DNA of 39,067 nucleotides, taken from Methylobacterium sp. J-070 (GTDB lineage Bacteria > Pseudomonadota > Alphaproteobacteria > Rhizobiales > Beijerinckiaceae). Shown piece by piece: positions 6,196-14,026 of the stretch (position 1 is the stretch's first letter; the number at the start of each line of letters is the position of its first letter). The stretch spans positions 1 to 39,067 of the forward strand of contig NZ_JAKSXX010000060.1 of NCBI RefSeq assembly GCF_022829385.1, written 5' to 3'. Made by a program: the position numbers and the translations under genes. Under the pieces are notes generated by a model, which searched no databases, was not told where the DNA came from, and saw only the letters and a list, made by a program, of their open reading frames with translations.

Positions 6196-7683
6196 TCAGC
6201 CGAGGCGCGCCCGCTCGGCCTCGTGGGCCTCAAGGACGGCGGCGACCCAGGCGCTCATGCCCTCGGCCTTGAGGTCGAGCCTCTGCGAATGGATATAATG
6301 CCGGAGCGTGATGGCAGCCGCGAGCTCGCGCTCCGCGTCGGCTCCGCCCCGGGCGGCCGCCTTGTGCGCCAGGATGGCCGAGCCCGCGCCGCCCAGCTTC
6401 TCCAGGTCGAGGAACGTCCCGAGCGTGCGCCGGACGTCGTGCGGGGTCCACGGTCGGATGCCGTGCGCCGCGAGGAGATCCGCCTCGGGGCGCAGCGTTA
6501 CGTTGCCGCCCCGACCGGCCTTCGCCTTGCCCTTGAGCCGGTCCATGTATTGCGAGAGGCCGACCGCAGTCGACCGCTTGCCGGGCACGCGGGACGGGAA
6601 CAGGTACGGCGAGGTCGGGTCGACGCGGAAGCGCGCGAGCGCGGCGAGGGCCTCGGGCGGGACCGGCAACGCGTGCGGCTTCGGCGCCTTGCCGCCCTTC
6701 ATCTCCTTCGCGGTCCAGGTCCATACTTCCCAGCCCGGCCGCTCAGGCCACGGCTTGACCGTCGACCGCTGGGTTCCCGTCAGGGCGCCGGCCCGCTGCC
6801 CCGTCAACACCACAGCCCACAGCGCCGCCAGCATGCCGGGGGCGACCTCCTTTCCAGTCCCGCCAAGGGCCCGGTGCCGCTCCGCCAGGGCCAGCGTGCG
6901 CCCGAGCTCCTCCAGGGTCGGCGTGTGCTCGCGGGGGGTCGACTCCCAGGCCGTCGTCAGCCGCTTGCTCCACCAGGGGAACTGGACATGCTGCAAGCCG
7001 GCGCGGGGCGCGTGATCCGCCCAGGCCCAGTCGAGCGCCCCCTTGACCGCCTCCACGGTGTCGGCCGCGGCCGATGCGGTTCGCTCCCGGGCGACGCGGT
7101 CGCGGACCTTGACCAGGTCCTCCAGCGTCACCGCCGCGGCGAGACGCCGTTCGAGGCCCGGGGCGGCCCGGCGCAGGTGGCGCTCGAACTGCACGGCCCA
7201 TCGCTCCTTCAGCCTCGGCAGCTTGTGGGCGAGGTACAGGTCGATCAGGTCGCCCCACTCCCAGGGGCCGTCCCGCCGGCGCTCGGCCTCGGTCTGGGTC
7301 GGCAGCGGCGCCGGGAACGCCGCGTCGATGGCGTCCTCGTCCGAGAGTCCGCGCCGCTGCGCCTCGGCGAACACTGCGAGGTCCGTCCCCAGGCCGGCCG
7401 CCCTGCCCTCGCGGACGGCGACCCGGGCGTGCTCGGCGGCCAGGCGCGCCGCCGCGACCGTCAACGTCTCCATGTCGCTGAGGGTCTGCGAGCCGGTGCG
7501 CAGCTTCAAGAGCCACTTGCCCGTCCGCCGGCGCACCCGGAGCACGAGGCCCTGGCACAGCGTGTCGGCGAGCTCCAGGCCAGCCCCCTGCAGGGCGTCC
7601 CGGGCGATCAGCCCCCGCGCCCGCCGGACGTGCGCCTGCGTCAGCCGCGCCCGCTCTCGCTCGAAAATTTCCTTGCCCGCCAT
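6196..7683 (-). CDS. int: Tyrosine recombinase, P4-type island integrase
   Basis: This 495-aa protein has an N-terminal arm-binding domain of DUF4102 style (about 1-100, LCQGLVLRVRRRTGKWLLKL), a core-binding domain (about 140-270) and a C-terminal catalytic domain. All catalytic residues are present: R297 in LTGQRAGAL, K326 in TAKEMKG, the HxxR pair H415/R418 in TPHDVRR, H440 in AILAH, and the nucleophile Y463 in RHYIHSQ. It should catalyse site-specific integration and excision. It reads away from the tRNA-Gly fragment at 7837-7886, so it lies at the right end of the element, as is usual for tRNA-targeting islands. No excisionase was recognised. The 257 nt between this gene and the metallophosphoesterase hold only the hairpin at 5943-5967. 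Confidence 0.92.
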   Translation of the reverse strand: MAGKEIFERERARLTQAHVRRARGLIARDALQGAGLELADTLCQGLVLRVRRRTGKWLLKLRTGSQTLSDMETLTVAAARLAAEHARVAVREGRAAGLGTDLAVFAEAQRRGLSDEDAIDAAFPAPLPTQTEAERRRDGPWEWGDLIDLYLAHKLPRLKERWAVQFERHLRRAAPGLERRLAAAVTLEDLVKVRDRVARERTASAAADTVEAVKGALDWAWADHAPRAGLQHVQFPWWSKRLTTAWESTPREHTPTLEELGRTLALAERHRALGGTGKEVAPGMLAALWAVVLTGQRAGALTGTQRSTVKPWPERPGWEVWTWTAKEMKGGKAPKPHALPVPPEALAALARFRVDPTSPYLFPSRVPGKRSTAVGLSQYMDRLKGKAKAGRGGNVTLRPEADLLAAHGIRPWTPHDVRRTLGTFLDLEKLGGAGSAILAHKAAARGGADAERELAAAITLRHYIHSQRLDLKAEGMSAWVAAVLEAHEAERARLG

Positions 7684-7698
7684 CGACGCCCCAGCTCG

Positions 7699-7718
7699 CG
7701 TACCACGGGCGTACCACG
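7699..7718. repeat. Two 9-bp direct repeats, possible integrase arm sites
   Basis: CGTACCACG occurs at 7699-7707 and again at 7710-7718, an 11-bp period close to one helical turn. The pair lies between the integrase start and the attachment site. Arm-type sites bound by the integrase N-terminal domain are expected in this position. The assignment is inference. Confidence 0.4.
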
Positions 7719-7836
7719 CCCGACCGGAAACGCGCTGGCAACCCGTCCAGGCTACCGAGGCGGCGAAAAGCGCAATTATTTCAGGGGTTTGGTTAACGGT
7801 GAAATCGCGCAGCCGGCGCGGTCCGGAGGGGCCTTA

Positions 7837-7886
7837 TCAGCTTCCCAAGCTGAATGTCGTCGGTTCGATCCCGATCGCCCGCTCCA
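7837..7886 (+). other. tRNA-Gly(CCC) 3' fragment: right attachment site (attR)
   Basis: The 50 nt form the 3' half of a tRNA. The anticodon stem TCAGC/GCTGA surrounds loop TTCCCAA (anticodon CCC), followed by variable loop ATGTC, T stem GTCGG/CCGAT with loop TTCGATC, the 3' acceptor strand CGCCCGC, discriminator T and encoded CCA. Upstream DNA gives no D arm, so this is not a full gene. With an adjacent tyrosine integrase, this is the classic leftover of insertion into the 3' end of a tRNA gene. The intact tRNA-Gly should lie at the element's left end, outside the window. Host DNA begins after 7886. Confidence 0.8.
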
Positions 7887-7969
7887 ATCATCGCAGACAT
7901 CAAGCGGAACGTTGCCGCGCCCGGGCCTGGCGCGCGGGACGGCGCCTTGCGCCGCCTGCGCTGCGCAAC

Positions 7970-9283
7970 TCAGACGGCTTTCGCGTCGGCCGACGGGGTC
8001 GGCGCGTAGGCGAGCCGGAAGGCCGTCGGAAACGGCGTCCCGCCATCCTCGACCGGCCCTTCCGCCCGAAGATCGGTCCTGAGCAGGATCCTCCGCACGA
8101 TCTCGGGGATCATGGCGCCCGCCACATAGCGGCCGAGGCATTCGTGATGCCCGAGGCCGAAATGCAGATACGCCTGGTCCGGCCGGGCCGGATCGAAACG
8201 GTCGGGGTCCGGCACCCAATCCGGATCGAACATGGCCGAGAGACTGAGGGGCAGCACGACCGTACCCTTCGAAAGGCTGATCGCCCGGGCACCGCCGCGA
8301 CCGAGGAGGTGGTCCGCCTCGGTTTGCCGGAACATGAAGGCCACGATCGGCGCGAAGCGGAGCGCCTCCCAGACATAGCCGTCGAAAGCGGCGGTGCCCG
8401 TCACGGCGGCGGCCCGCGCAGCCGCGTGCACGTCCGCGCGCTTCAGGATTTCCGCGAGGGCATTGACCACCGCTTCCGAGGTGGTCTCGATGGCCCCGAT
8501 CAGCAGCCCGCCGACGTTGATGACGACGCGATCCATGCCGAAGCCCGCCCCGGACGGCAGGTGCAGCCGCAGGAGCCGCGTCAGGCTGTCGTCGGGGACC
8601 TCGGCGCCCGACTCGATCGCCGCCAGGCGCGCCGGGATGAGCGATGCGAACGTCGCCCGCATCTCCTCGCGGGCATGGACCGCGGCCGCCTCGATCGCGT
8701 CGGCGTCGGCGCGCCCGTCGAACGGCAGGTTGTTGAACTGGTCGAACTGATTCGCATACGACCAGCGCAGGAGGTCCTCGTCCGGGGCGGCGATCCCGAA
8801 GACGCTCTGCACGATCCGCAGGGGTACGAGGCGCGAGATCGAGGCGACGACGTCGATCGTGCCGTTGCCGGCGTCGAGGGCCGCGTCGGTGAGGGCGCCC
8901 GCGCGTTCGCGGATCGCCGGCAGGTCGCTCCAGGGCAGGATGGCGCGCATCACGGCCTTGTCGCGGTAGTTCACCTCGGTGTTGTCGAGCGCCAGCATGA
9001 ACGCACCCATCTTGGGTTTGTACAGCGCGACGGAGAATACCTGCGGCAGGGACAGGATTTCCGCGATGTCGGCGCGCCTGGCGACGAGGACGACCGCGCC
9101 GCAATCCAGCACCGGTTGCCGGTCGCGCAGCTGTGCGAAGAAGGGCAACGGCGCCCGCCGGATCCAGTCGCGGGCGACCGGCCAGCGCTCCGCCGCCGGC
9201 ATCGCCAGCAGGGTATCGAGGCACGGTGCGTCGGGGGCATCAAGCCGCATGCGCATGCTCCGTTCCGCGCTGCGATACGGCAT
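7970..9283 (-). CDS. Cytochrome P450
   Basis: This 437-aa haem-thiolate monooxygenase has an I-helix motif GGLLIGAIETTSE (about 258-270), the K-helix ExxR as EALR (306-309), and the haem loop FGLGHHECLG (375-384) with Cys382 as axial ligand. There is no membrane anchor, so it is a soluble bacterial type. It needs an electron donor, but no ferredoxin or reductase gene is adjacent. An alternative start at ATG 9256 (MRLDAP...) has a better ribosome site (GGAACGGAG). Thirteen nt separate it from the LuxR-type gene, so the two form an operon and the regulator may control the oxidation. Substrate unknown. Confidence 0.92.
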   Translation of the reverse strand: MPYRSAERSMRMRLDAPDAPCLDTLLAMPAAERWPVARDWIRRAPLPFFAQLRDRQPVLDCGAVVLVARRADIAEILSLPQVFSVALYKPKMGAFMLALDNTEVNYRDKAVMRAILPWSDLPAIRERAGALTDAALDAGNGTIDVVASISRLVPLRIVQSVFGIAAPDEDLLRWSYANQFDQFNNLPFDGRADADAIEAAAVHAREEMRATFASLIPARLAAIESGAEVPDDSLTRLLRLHLPSGAGFGMDRVVINVGGLLIGAIETTSEAVVNALAEILKRADVHAAARAAAVTGTAAFDGYVWEALRFAPIVAFMFRQTEADHLLGRGGARAISLSKGTVVLPLSLSAMFDPDWVPDPDRFDPARPDQAYLHFGLGHHECLGRYVAGAMIPEIVRRILLRTDLRAEGPVEDGGTPFPTAFRLAYAPTPSADAKAV

Positions 9284-9295
9284 CGCCGCGCGCCG

Positions 9296-10435
9296 TCAGT
9301 TCAGCGAGATGTCCAGGCCCTCGCGCAGGCGCGCCACGAGTTCGCCCTGGCGGTGCGTCTCGGTCTTGGCGAAGAGGGCGCGCAGCTGCGTCCGGACGGT
9401 CGAGATCGCGATGCCGCGCTCCTGGGCGTGGGCGTTGAGGGAGCGGCCGGAGGCGATCGCCTTGGCCAGATTGGCTTCGGCGTAGGTCAACCCGAACAGG
9501 CGCTGCAGGCGCCCGGCGGAACTGTCCTGGGTCTTCGGAGCCCCGCTGCGGATCACGACCGCGAGTTCGGCCTTCACCCGCGTCCCCGTGCCGGTGGGGC
9601 GCTTCGACAAGGGGTGCAGCGAGACCCGATAGGGGGTGCCGCTCTCGCCGCAGGTGATCGCGATGTGATCGGCCTGCGTGATCGTGGCGTCGCCGCTCGC
9701 CGCGGCGAGCGCCTCGCTCACGGCGCGGGCGATCCGGCGCGAACACTGCCCGTCCTTCAGGGCGAGGCTGCCCTTCTCGAGGGAGAGGCCGGTCCGGGAT
9801 TTCGCCAGCTCCTCGGCGGCGCGGTTGGCGTGGGCGATCCGCAACCGGGAATCCGTCAGGATCACCGCGGCGTCGAGCAGGTCGAGCGCGGAGGCGAGGT
9901 CGGAGGACCGTTCCGAGGCCTGCCGCATCAGCGCGTAGAACTCGAAGGCGCGGCGCAGGTGCGGCACCAGCATCGCCAGGCGCCGCACCTCGGCGGACTG
10001 GAAGGGACCGGCCTCGTCGTCGCGCATGGCCGCGAGCGTGGCCATGACGTCCGCCTCCTTGGCGAAATACGTCACGAGACTGTTCTCGATCCCGAAGGGC
10101 CGGACGACCTCCTTGAACAGGGCGGTCTCGCGGAACTCGGCCGCATCCACCCCTTCCTCGGCGCGGATGACCTTGCCCTGATTCGACAGGATGTAGGGGA
10201 GCCGCGGATCCTCCGTGGCGTGACGGTAGAGGAATGTGCGGTACTGCGACCGGTCGAAGCCCGAGACCGCCCACATCGGCTTGCGGGTGCCGTCGAGGCT
10301 GAAGACCGCGAGCTGGCCGACCCGGCCGCCGACGAAGCTCGTGAGGTCTTCCAGGAGCGCCGGCCACTCCTCCGGTTGCCCGGTCCGGTCGTAGATCGAC
10401 CCGACGAGGCGCGAATAGACCTCAAGTTCCTGCAT
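9296..10435 (-). CDS. LuxR-type helix-turn-helix transcriptional regulator
   Basis: This is a 379-aa protein. ATG 10435 is chosen over GTG 10441 because GGAG lies 7 nt upstream of it. The last 60 residues (LQRLFGLTYAEANLAKAIAS, then GIAISTVRTQLRALFAKTE) are a LuxR/GerE-type HTH. The N-terminal 300 residues include a segment (about 180-220, DLLDAAVILTDSRLRIAHAN) that resembles a PAS-like sensor, not an acyl-homoserine-lactone domain. It is therefore a one-component regulator of unknown ligand. It is transcribed before the P450 gene in the same direction, and possible operator dyads lie upstream at 10777-10817. Confidence 0.82.
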   Translation of the reverse strand: MQELEVYSRLVGSIYDRTGQPEEWPALLEDLTSFVGGRVGQLAVFSLDGTRKPMWAVSGFDRSQYRTFLYRHATEDPRLPYILSNQGKVIRAEEGVDAAEFRETALFKEVVRPFGIENSLVTYFAKEADVMATLAAMRDDEAGPFQSAEVRRLAMLVPHLRRAFEFYALMRQASERSSDLASALDLLDAAVILTDSRLRIAHANRAAEELAKSRTGLSLEKGSLALKDGQCSRRIARAVSEALAAASGDATITQADHIAITCGESGTPYRVSLHPLSKRPTGTGTRVKAELAVVIRSGAPKTQDSSAGRLQRLFGLTYAEANLAKAIASGRSLNAHAQERGIAISTVRTQLRALFAKTETHRQGELVARLREGLDISLN

Positions 10436-10441
10436 CGCCAC

Positions 10442-11061
10442 ACTCCACGGTGAGTGACAGGGTGATGGAAGGTGCCCTCACCTTCCCGGCTCCGAATCGA
10501 TGTCCGCCGGTTCTCGTCCTGCTCGCCCGATCGGCGTTTCGCTGCGACGGATAGACAGTATCTGCGCGCGGCATTGTTGGATAGTCGGACCGACCGCGGA
10601 TATCCAGATTGAGCCACGACGAGCCGTGACGGCTCCTGCGCTCCGTTGCGCTTTCGCGGGACGCCAGCGATCCGAGCCGCGCCGCCGACGGGGCAAAGCG
10701 TGCGGCCTTCGGTGGGATCGCGGTCGCACCTCGATCATGGACGAAATCCCCGCCAGCCGGATTGAGCCGCGAAGTCAATAAGTCCCGGCCTTATTCGGCG
10801 CCTCATCCAAATGGATGATAGCCAAGATCGGATGAAGGCCGGCGATAGAGACTGTTTAACTTGAGGTAAATCTTATCCCGTACGGACCCGAAGCGCTGCG
10901 CACCGGACGGCGGTCCCATACGGCAAGAACACACCGGCGCCCCTGCGCGCACCCGCGGGGGACGCGTCGGCGGAGATTACCGCCGACCTGGGTCGCCACG
11001 CGGTCGCCCGACGGCCATCTCCGTACCGGCGCACGACCGCGCCGACGATGCCTGCGGCCCG
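10442..11061. other. 620-nt intergenic stretch with three weak dyads, no gene supported
   Basis: No frame here has convincing codon use. Three dyads are visible. GTCGGCGG/CCGCCGAC (10966-10987, 6-nt loop) lies downstream of the leftward monooxygenase and may be its terminator. AATAAG-N7-CTTATT lies at 10777-10795, and CATCCA-AA-TGGATG at 10804-10817. The last two could be operators for the LuxR-type gene that starts at 10435. None is certain. Confidence 0.4.
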
Positions 11062-12405
11062 CTATGTCGCCGCCGCGGACGTCCGCGTGGCCGCCGCGGG
11101 CGGGCGCGAGCCGATATTGCCGCGCAGGGTCCGGCTCTCGTACTCGGTGCGGAACAGGCCGCGGCGGCGCAGTTCCGGCAGGACCAGCTCGATGAAATCG
11201 TCGAGCCCGCCGGGCAGCGTCGGGGGCATGATGTTGAAGCCGTCGGCACCGCCGGCGCGGAAACGCTCCTCCATCTCGTCGGCGATCTGCACGGGGGTGC
11301 CGACGATCTGCGCGTGGCCGCGCGCCCCCGCGATGCGCAGATAGAGCTGGCGCAGGGTCAGCCCTTCGCGACGCGCGAGATCGACCATCAGCTGCTGGCG
11401 CGACTTGATGCCGTCCGTCTCGGGCAGGTCCGGAACCGGGCCGTCGGGATCGTAGCCCGACAGGTCGTGGCCGCCGATCATGCGCCCGAGCAACGCCAGC
11501 CCGACGACGGGATCGATCAGGTCCTGAAGGGCCTCGAACTTGGCGCGGGCCTCCGCCTCGCTGCGCCCGACCACGGGGAACAGGCCGGGCATGATCTTCA
11601 GATCGTCCGGCGCCCGGCCGAACCGCGCCATCCGGCCTTTCAGGTCGCCGTAGAGCGCCACGGCCTCCTCGAGAGTCTGGTTCGCGGTGAACACGATCTC
11701 GGCGGTGCGCGCCGCCAGATCCCTGCCCGGCCCCGAGGATCCGGCCTGCACCAGCACGGGCTGGCCCTGGGGCGTGCGCGAGATGTTCAGCGGTCCCCGC
11801 ACCTCGAAATGCGTGCCGCTGTGGTTGAGCGGCCGGAACCCGTCGGGCTTCGAGAACTGGCCGCTCGCGCGGTCGATGATCACCGCATCGTCGTCCCAGG
11901 TGTTCCAGAGACCCAGGACCACATCGACGAACTCCTCGGCGCGCGCGTAGCGGTCGCCGTGGCGGGCGATCCGGTCGCCGCCGAAATTGGCCGCCTCGGC
12001 ATCCGTCGCGGAGGTGACGAGGTTCCATCCGGCGCGGCCGCCGCTCAGGTGATCGAGCGACGCGAAGCGCCGCGCGACGTTGTAGGGCTCGTTGAAGCTC
12101 GTGGAGGTCGTGGCCACGAGCCCGATCCGATTGGTGACCGCGGCGAGCGCCGACAGCAATGTCACCGGCTCGAAATGGGTCGAACGCGCCGTGCGCTCGC
12201 TCGACCGCAGGTCGAGGTCGCGGATGCCGCTGCCGTCTTCGAGGAAGATGAGATCGAACTTCGCCGCCTCGGCCCGTTTCGCCCAGCCCACGTAGCGTTC
12301 CAGGACCAGACCGCCATCCGCCTCGCTCGACGGGTGGCGCCAGCCCGCCACGTGGTGGCCGGTGGCGTAGAAGAACGCGCCGAGGCGCAGGCTGTCGTGT
12401 CTCAT
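11062..12405 (-). CDS. FMN-dependent monooxygenase, NtaA/SnaA/DszA (luciferase-like) family
   Basis: This 447-aa protein has the start typical of the family (MRHDSLRLGAFFYATGHHVA); ATG 12405 is preferred to GTG 12417. The hallmark segments follow: FDLIFLEDGSG, FEPVTLLSALAAVT, a TSTSFNEPYNVARRFASLDH stretch, GRAGWNLVTSATDAEAANFG, and QAGSSGPGRDLAA. These class C flavin monooxygenases use FMNH2 from a separate reductase to attack nitrilotriacetate, EDTA, sulfonates or dibenzothiophene sulfone. No reductase gene is adjacent. The sulfonate-type importer 4 kb to the right may be functionally related, but they are not in one operon. Substrate unassigned. Confidence 0.9.
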   Translation of the reverse strand: MRHDSLRLGAFFYATGHHVAGWRHPSSEADGGLVLERYVGWAKRAEAAKFDLIFLEDGSGIRDLDLRSSERTARSTHFEPVTLLSALAAVTNRIGLVATTSTSFNEPYNVARRFASLDHLSGGRAGWNLVTSATDAEAANFGGDRIARHGDRYARAEEFVDVVLGLWNTWDDDAVIIDRASGQFSKPDGFRPLNHSGTHFEVRGPLNISRTPQGQPVLVQAGSSGPGRDLAARTAEIVFTANQTLEEAVALYGDLKGRMARFGRAPDDLKIMPGLFPVVGRSEAEARAKFEALQDLIDPVVGLALLGRMIGGHDLSGYDPDGPVPDLPETDGIKSRQQLMVDLARREGLTLRQLYLRIAGARGHAQIVGTPVQIADEMEERFRAGGADGFNIMPPTLPGGLDDFIELVLPELRRRGLFRTEYESRTLRGNIGSRPPAAATRTSAAAT

Positions 12406-12623
12406 CGATCCGCTCACTCAGCGCGGGAGGCCCGGTCCGGGCCGTGCGCGGGACGCGGAGTCTAGCGGACGGAGCCGCGGCGGCGAACCGTCATGTGTGC
12501 GGGGCGCGGACCGCACGGGCCCGGCGACGGCAGCCGCACCGGCACTTGGGGGACAGGAGGATCGCCGCGCGGGTCTTCGGGTTGCGGCGGGCGTGGGCGG
12601 GTCCGGGTTTCGTCCGGCCAGGC

Positions 12624-12839
12624 CTAGAGATACGACAGCCGCAGCCGCCATTCCCCGTGATCGACCGGCTCCCCGGGGCTTGCGCGCGGCGAATCCGGCT
12701 CGGCGCGCGCGGTCTGGTCGGCGAAGGCCACCTCGACGGGACGGTCCAGCGTCGACACGCAGCCGCCGAGCAGCAGCGCGATCGGGCCCGCCAGGACGGG
12801 CACCCGCACGGATGCGATGAGGGGGCGGATCGCGCGCAC
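12624..12839 (-). CDS. Small lipoprotein, last gene of the coiled-coil operon
   Basis: This 71-aa protein starts at a GTG. Residues about 10-27 are a lipoprotein signal (VPVLAGPIALLLGGC), with LLGGC as lipobox and Cys27 as the probable lipidated residue. The mature part is only about 44 residues, polar, ending in GEWRLRLSYL. It lies 32 nt after the third coiled-coil gene in the same direction and is probably co-transcribed. It would tether to a periplasmic membrane face. No family recognised. The 218 nt between this gene and 12405 show no feature. Confidence 0.55.
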   Translation of the reverse strand: MRAIRPLIASVRVPVLAGPIALLLGGCVSTLDRPVEVAFADQTARAEPDSPRASPGEPVDHGEWRLRLSYL

Positions 12840-12871
12840 GGCTTCAACCGATCATGGCAGGCGCGGCCGCA

Positions 12872-13396
12872 TCAGGCCGCGACCCGCTCGGCGGCGGGGA
12901 GCAGGTCCCGGCTCGCCTGCTCGATCCGCCTGAGCCACTCTTCGGCGGTCTCCGCGCGCAGTTCGGCGGCCTGAGCCCGGGCTTCCAGGGCCTGCATCTG
13001 CGCGGTCGTTTCCGCCTGCAGCGCCTGGACCCGCGTCGCGGCCTGGGTCTGGACCTCCTTGAGCTTTACCTCCGCCTGGGCCTGACACTCGCGCAGGAGG
13101 ACTTCGAAGGCACGGAGTTCCTGCTGGGACCGCTTCAGTTCCTGGAGCAGGGCGTCCTGCTCGGCGGCCTGTTCCCGAAGGCGGACCTCCTGAAGCTGGG
13201 CCGCGCTCTTGGCGGCGGTGAGCGTGTCGAGCACGCCGGTCCAGTCCGCCGCCAGTCTGCGCGGGAGGGGCGCGGGGGCGGCCTGGATCTGCGGCGGCAC
13301 CGGGGCCGGCGCGGCCGGGCGCGCCGGGGCTTCCGGACGCTGCGCGACGATCTGCGCATCGAGGTTGGCCCAAAAAGCCTCGTCCATCCCCGGCAT
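12872..13396 (-). CDS. Coiled-coil protein, third paralogue of a tandem trio
   Basis: This 174-aa cytoplasmic-type protein has an AGGGAC site 6-8 nt before the ATG. A Pro/Ala-rich N-terminus (about 20-48) leads into DWTGVLDTLTAA (about 51-62). A long heptad-patterned helix rich in Gln, Glu and Ala follows (about 65-150). It ends with RAETAEEWLRRIEQASRDLL (about 146-165). The entry motif (W-x-x-x-L-[DE]) and exit motif (R-A-x-[ST]-A-E-x-W-L-x-R-I) recur in the genes at 13457 and 14027. The helix predicts dimerisation or polymer-like assembly. No known family recognised; the shared Trp motifs are the strongest clue to a common partner. Confidence 0.72.
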   Translation of the reverse strand: MPGMDEAFWANLDAQIVAQRPEAPARPAAPAPVPPQIQAAPAPLPRRLAADWTGVLDTLTAAKSAAQLQEVRLREQAAEQDALLQELKRSQQELRAFEVLLRECQAQAEVKLKEVQTQAATRVQALQAETTAQMQALEARAQAAELRAETAEEWLRRIEQASRDLLPAAERVAA

Positions 13397-13456
13397 CGCG
13401 TGTCCCTTTTTCCCTGTGACTGATCTGAGGCGATCTCGGTGGCGACGACGGCCGCG

Positions 13457-13969
13457 TCAGGCGTCCAGCGTTCCGGTCCTGCGCTGCGGTGCCGGCTCGA
13501 CCACGAATTCGGACTCGATCGCCTCCGAAATCCGGCGCAGCCACTCCTCGGCCGACACGGCGCGCTCCTCGGCGGCGCGGGCCCGCGACTCCGCGGCCCC
13601 GATCAGCGCGTCGGCCTGCACCTGGATCTCGCGGGTGCGCTGCTCGGCGGCACGGACCTTCGCGTCCGCGTCCCGCATGTCGGCGCGGACCTGCTCCAGA
13701 AGCTCGTGGACGCGCGCTTCGTAGTCCTGCGCCCGATCCTCGACCTGGCGGATGTACTGGGCCGCGCCGCGGACGCGCTCCAACACGCCCGGCCATTTGC
13801 CGGCCGCCGCGTCCGCGTTCGGGTGCCGGGCCGGGGCCTGCCCGTTGGGCACCGCGGCCAGGACGACGACCTTCCCGGGCGAGGCGCCGCCACCGCCGGC
13901 CGACGCGGCGGCGTAGCTCGTCGGGCCTTCGGCCGGCTGCTCAGGCATAGTCCAGCGTGCGTGTTCCAT
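13457..13969 (-). CDS. Coiled-coil protein, second paralogue of the trio
   Basis: This 170-aa protein starts at ATG 13969 with AGGA 6 nt upstream. The N-terminal 58 residues are Gly/Ala/Pro-rich and probably disordered. KWPGVLERVRGAAQYIRQ (about 59-76) corresponds to the entry motif of the other two. A charged coiled coil follows to about 140, then RAVSAEEWLRRISEAIESEF and a short tail. It sits 60 nt from its neighbour on one side and 57 nt on the other, so a single transcript is likely. Divergence outside the two motifs is large, so the duplication is old and the three proteins probably have distinct roles in one assembly. Confidence 0.72.
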   Translation of the reverse strand: MEHARWTMPEQPAEGPTSYAAASAGGGGASPGKVVVLAAVPNGQAPARHPNADAAAGKWPGVLERVRGAAQYIRQVEDRAQDYEARVHELLEQVRADMRDADAKVRAAEQRTREIQVQADALIGAAESRARAAEERAVSAEEWLRRISEAIESEFVVEPAPQRRTGTLDA

Positions 13970-14026
13970 CGTCGATCCTGGAGCCCGTCTGGGAAGGAAG
14001 CGCGTCGGGTTGCGAAGCCCGACGGC

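Noticed and set aside
7812..7886. A complete tRNA-Gly gene
   Set aside because: GCCGGCG at 7812-7818 pairs 6 of 7 with the 3' acceptor strand, but no D arm or T8-A9 can be formed between them, so the match is taken as chance or residual similarity.
7043..10453. Very long open frame (1136 codons) on the plus strand opposite the P450 and LuxR genes
   Set aside because: It is the antisense shadow of GC-rich coding DNA; the minus-strand frames show P450 and LuxR motifs in order, while the plus-strand translation has no domain and skewed composition.
10856..10870. Another CtrA box (TTAA-N7-TAAA)
   Set aside because: The second half-site mismatches the consensus and it is not placed close to a gene start.
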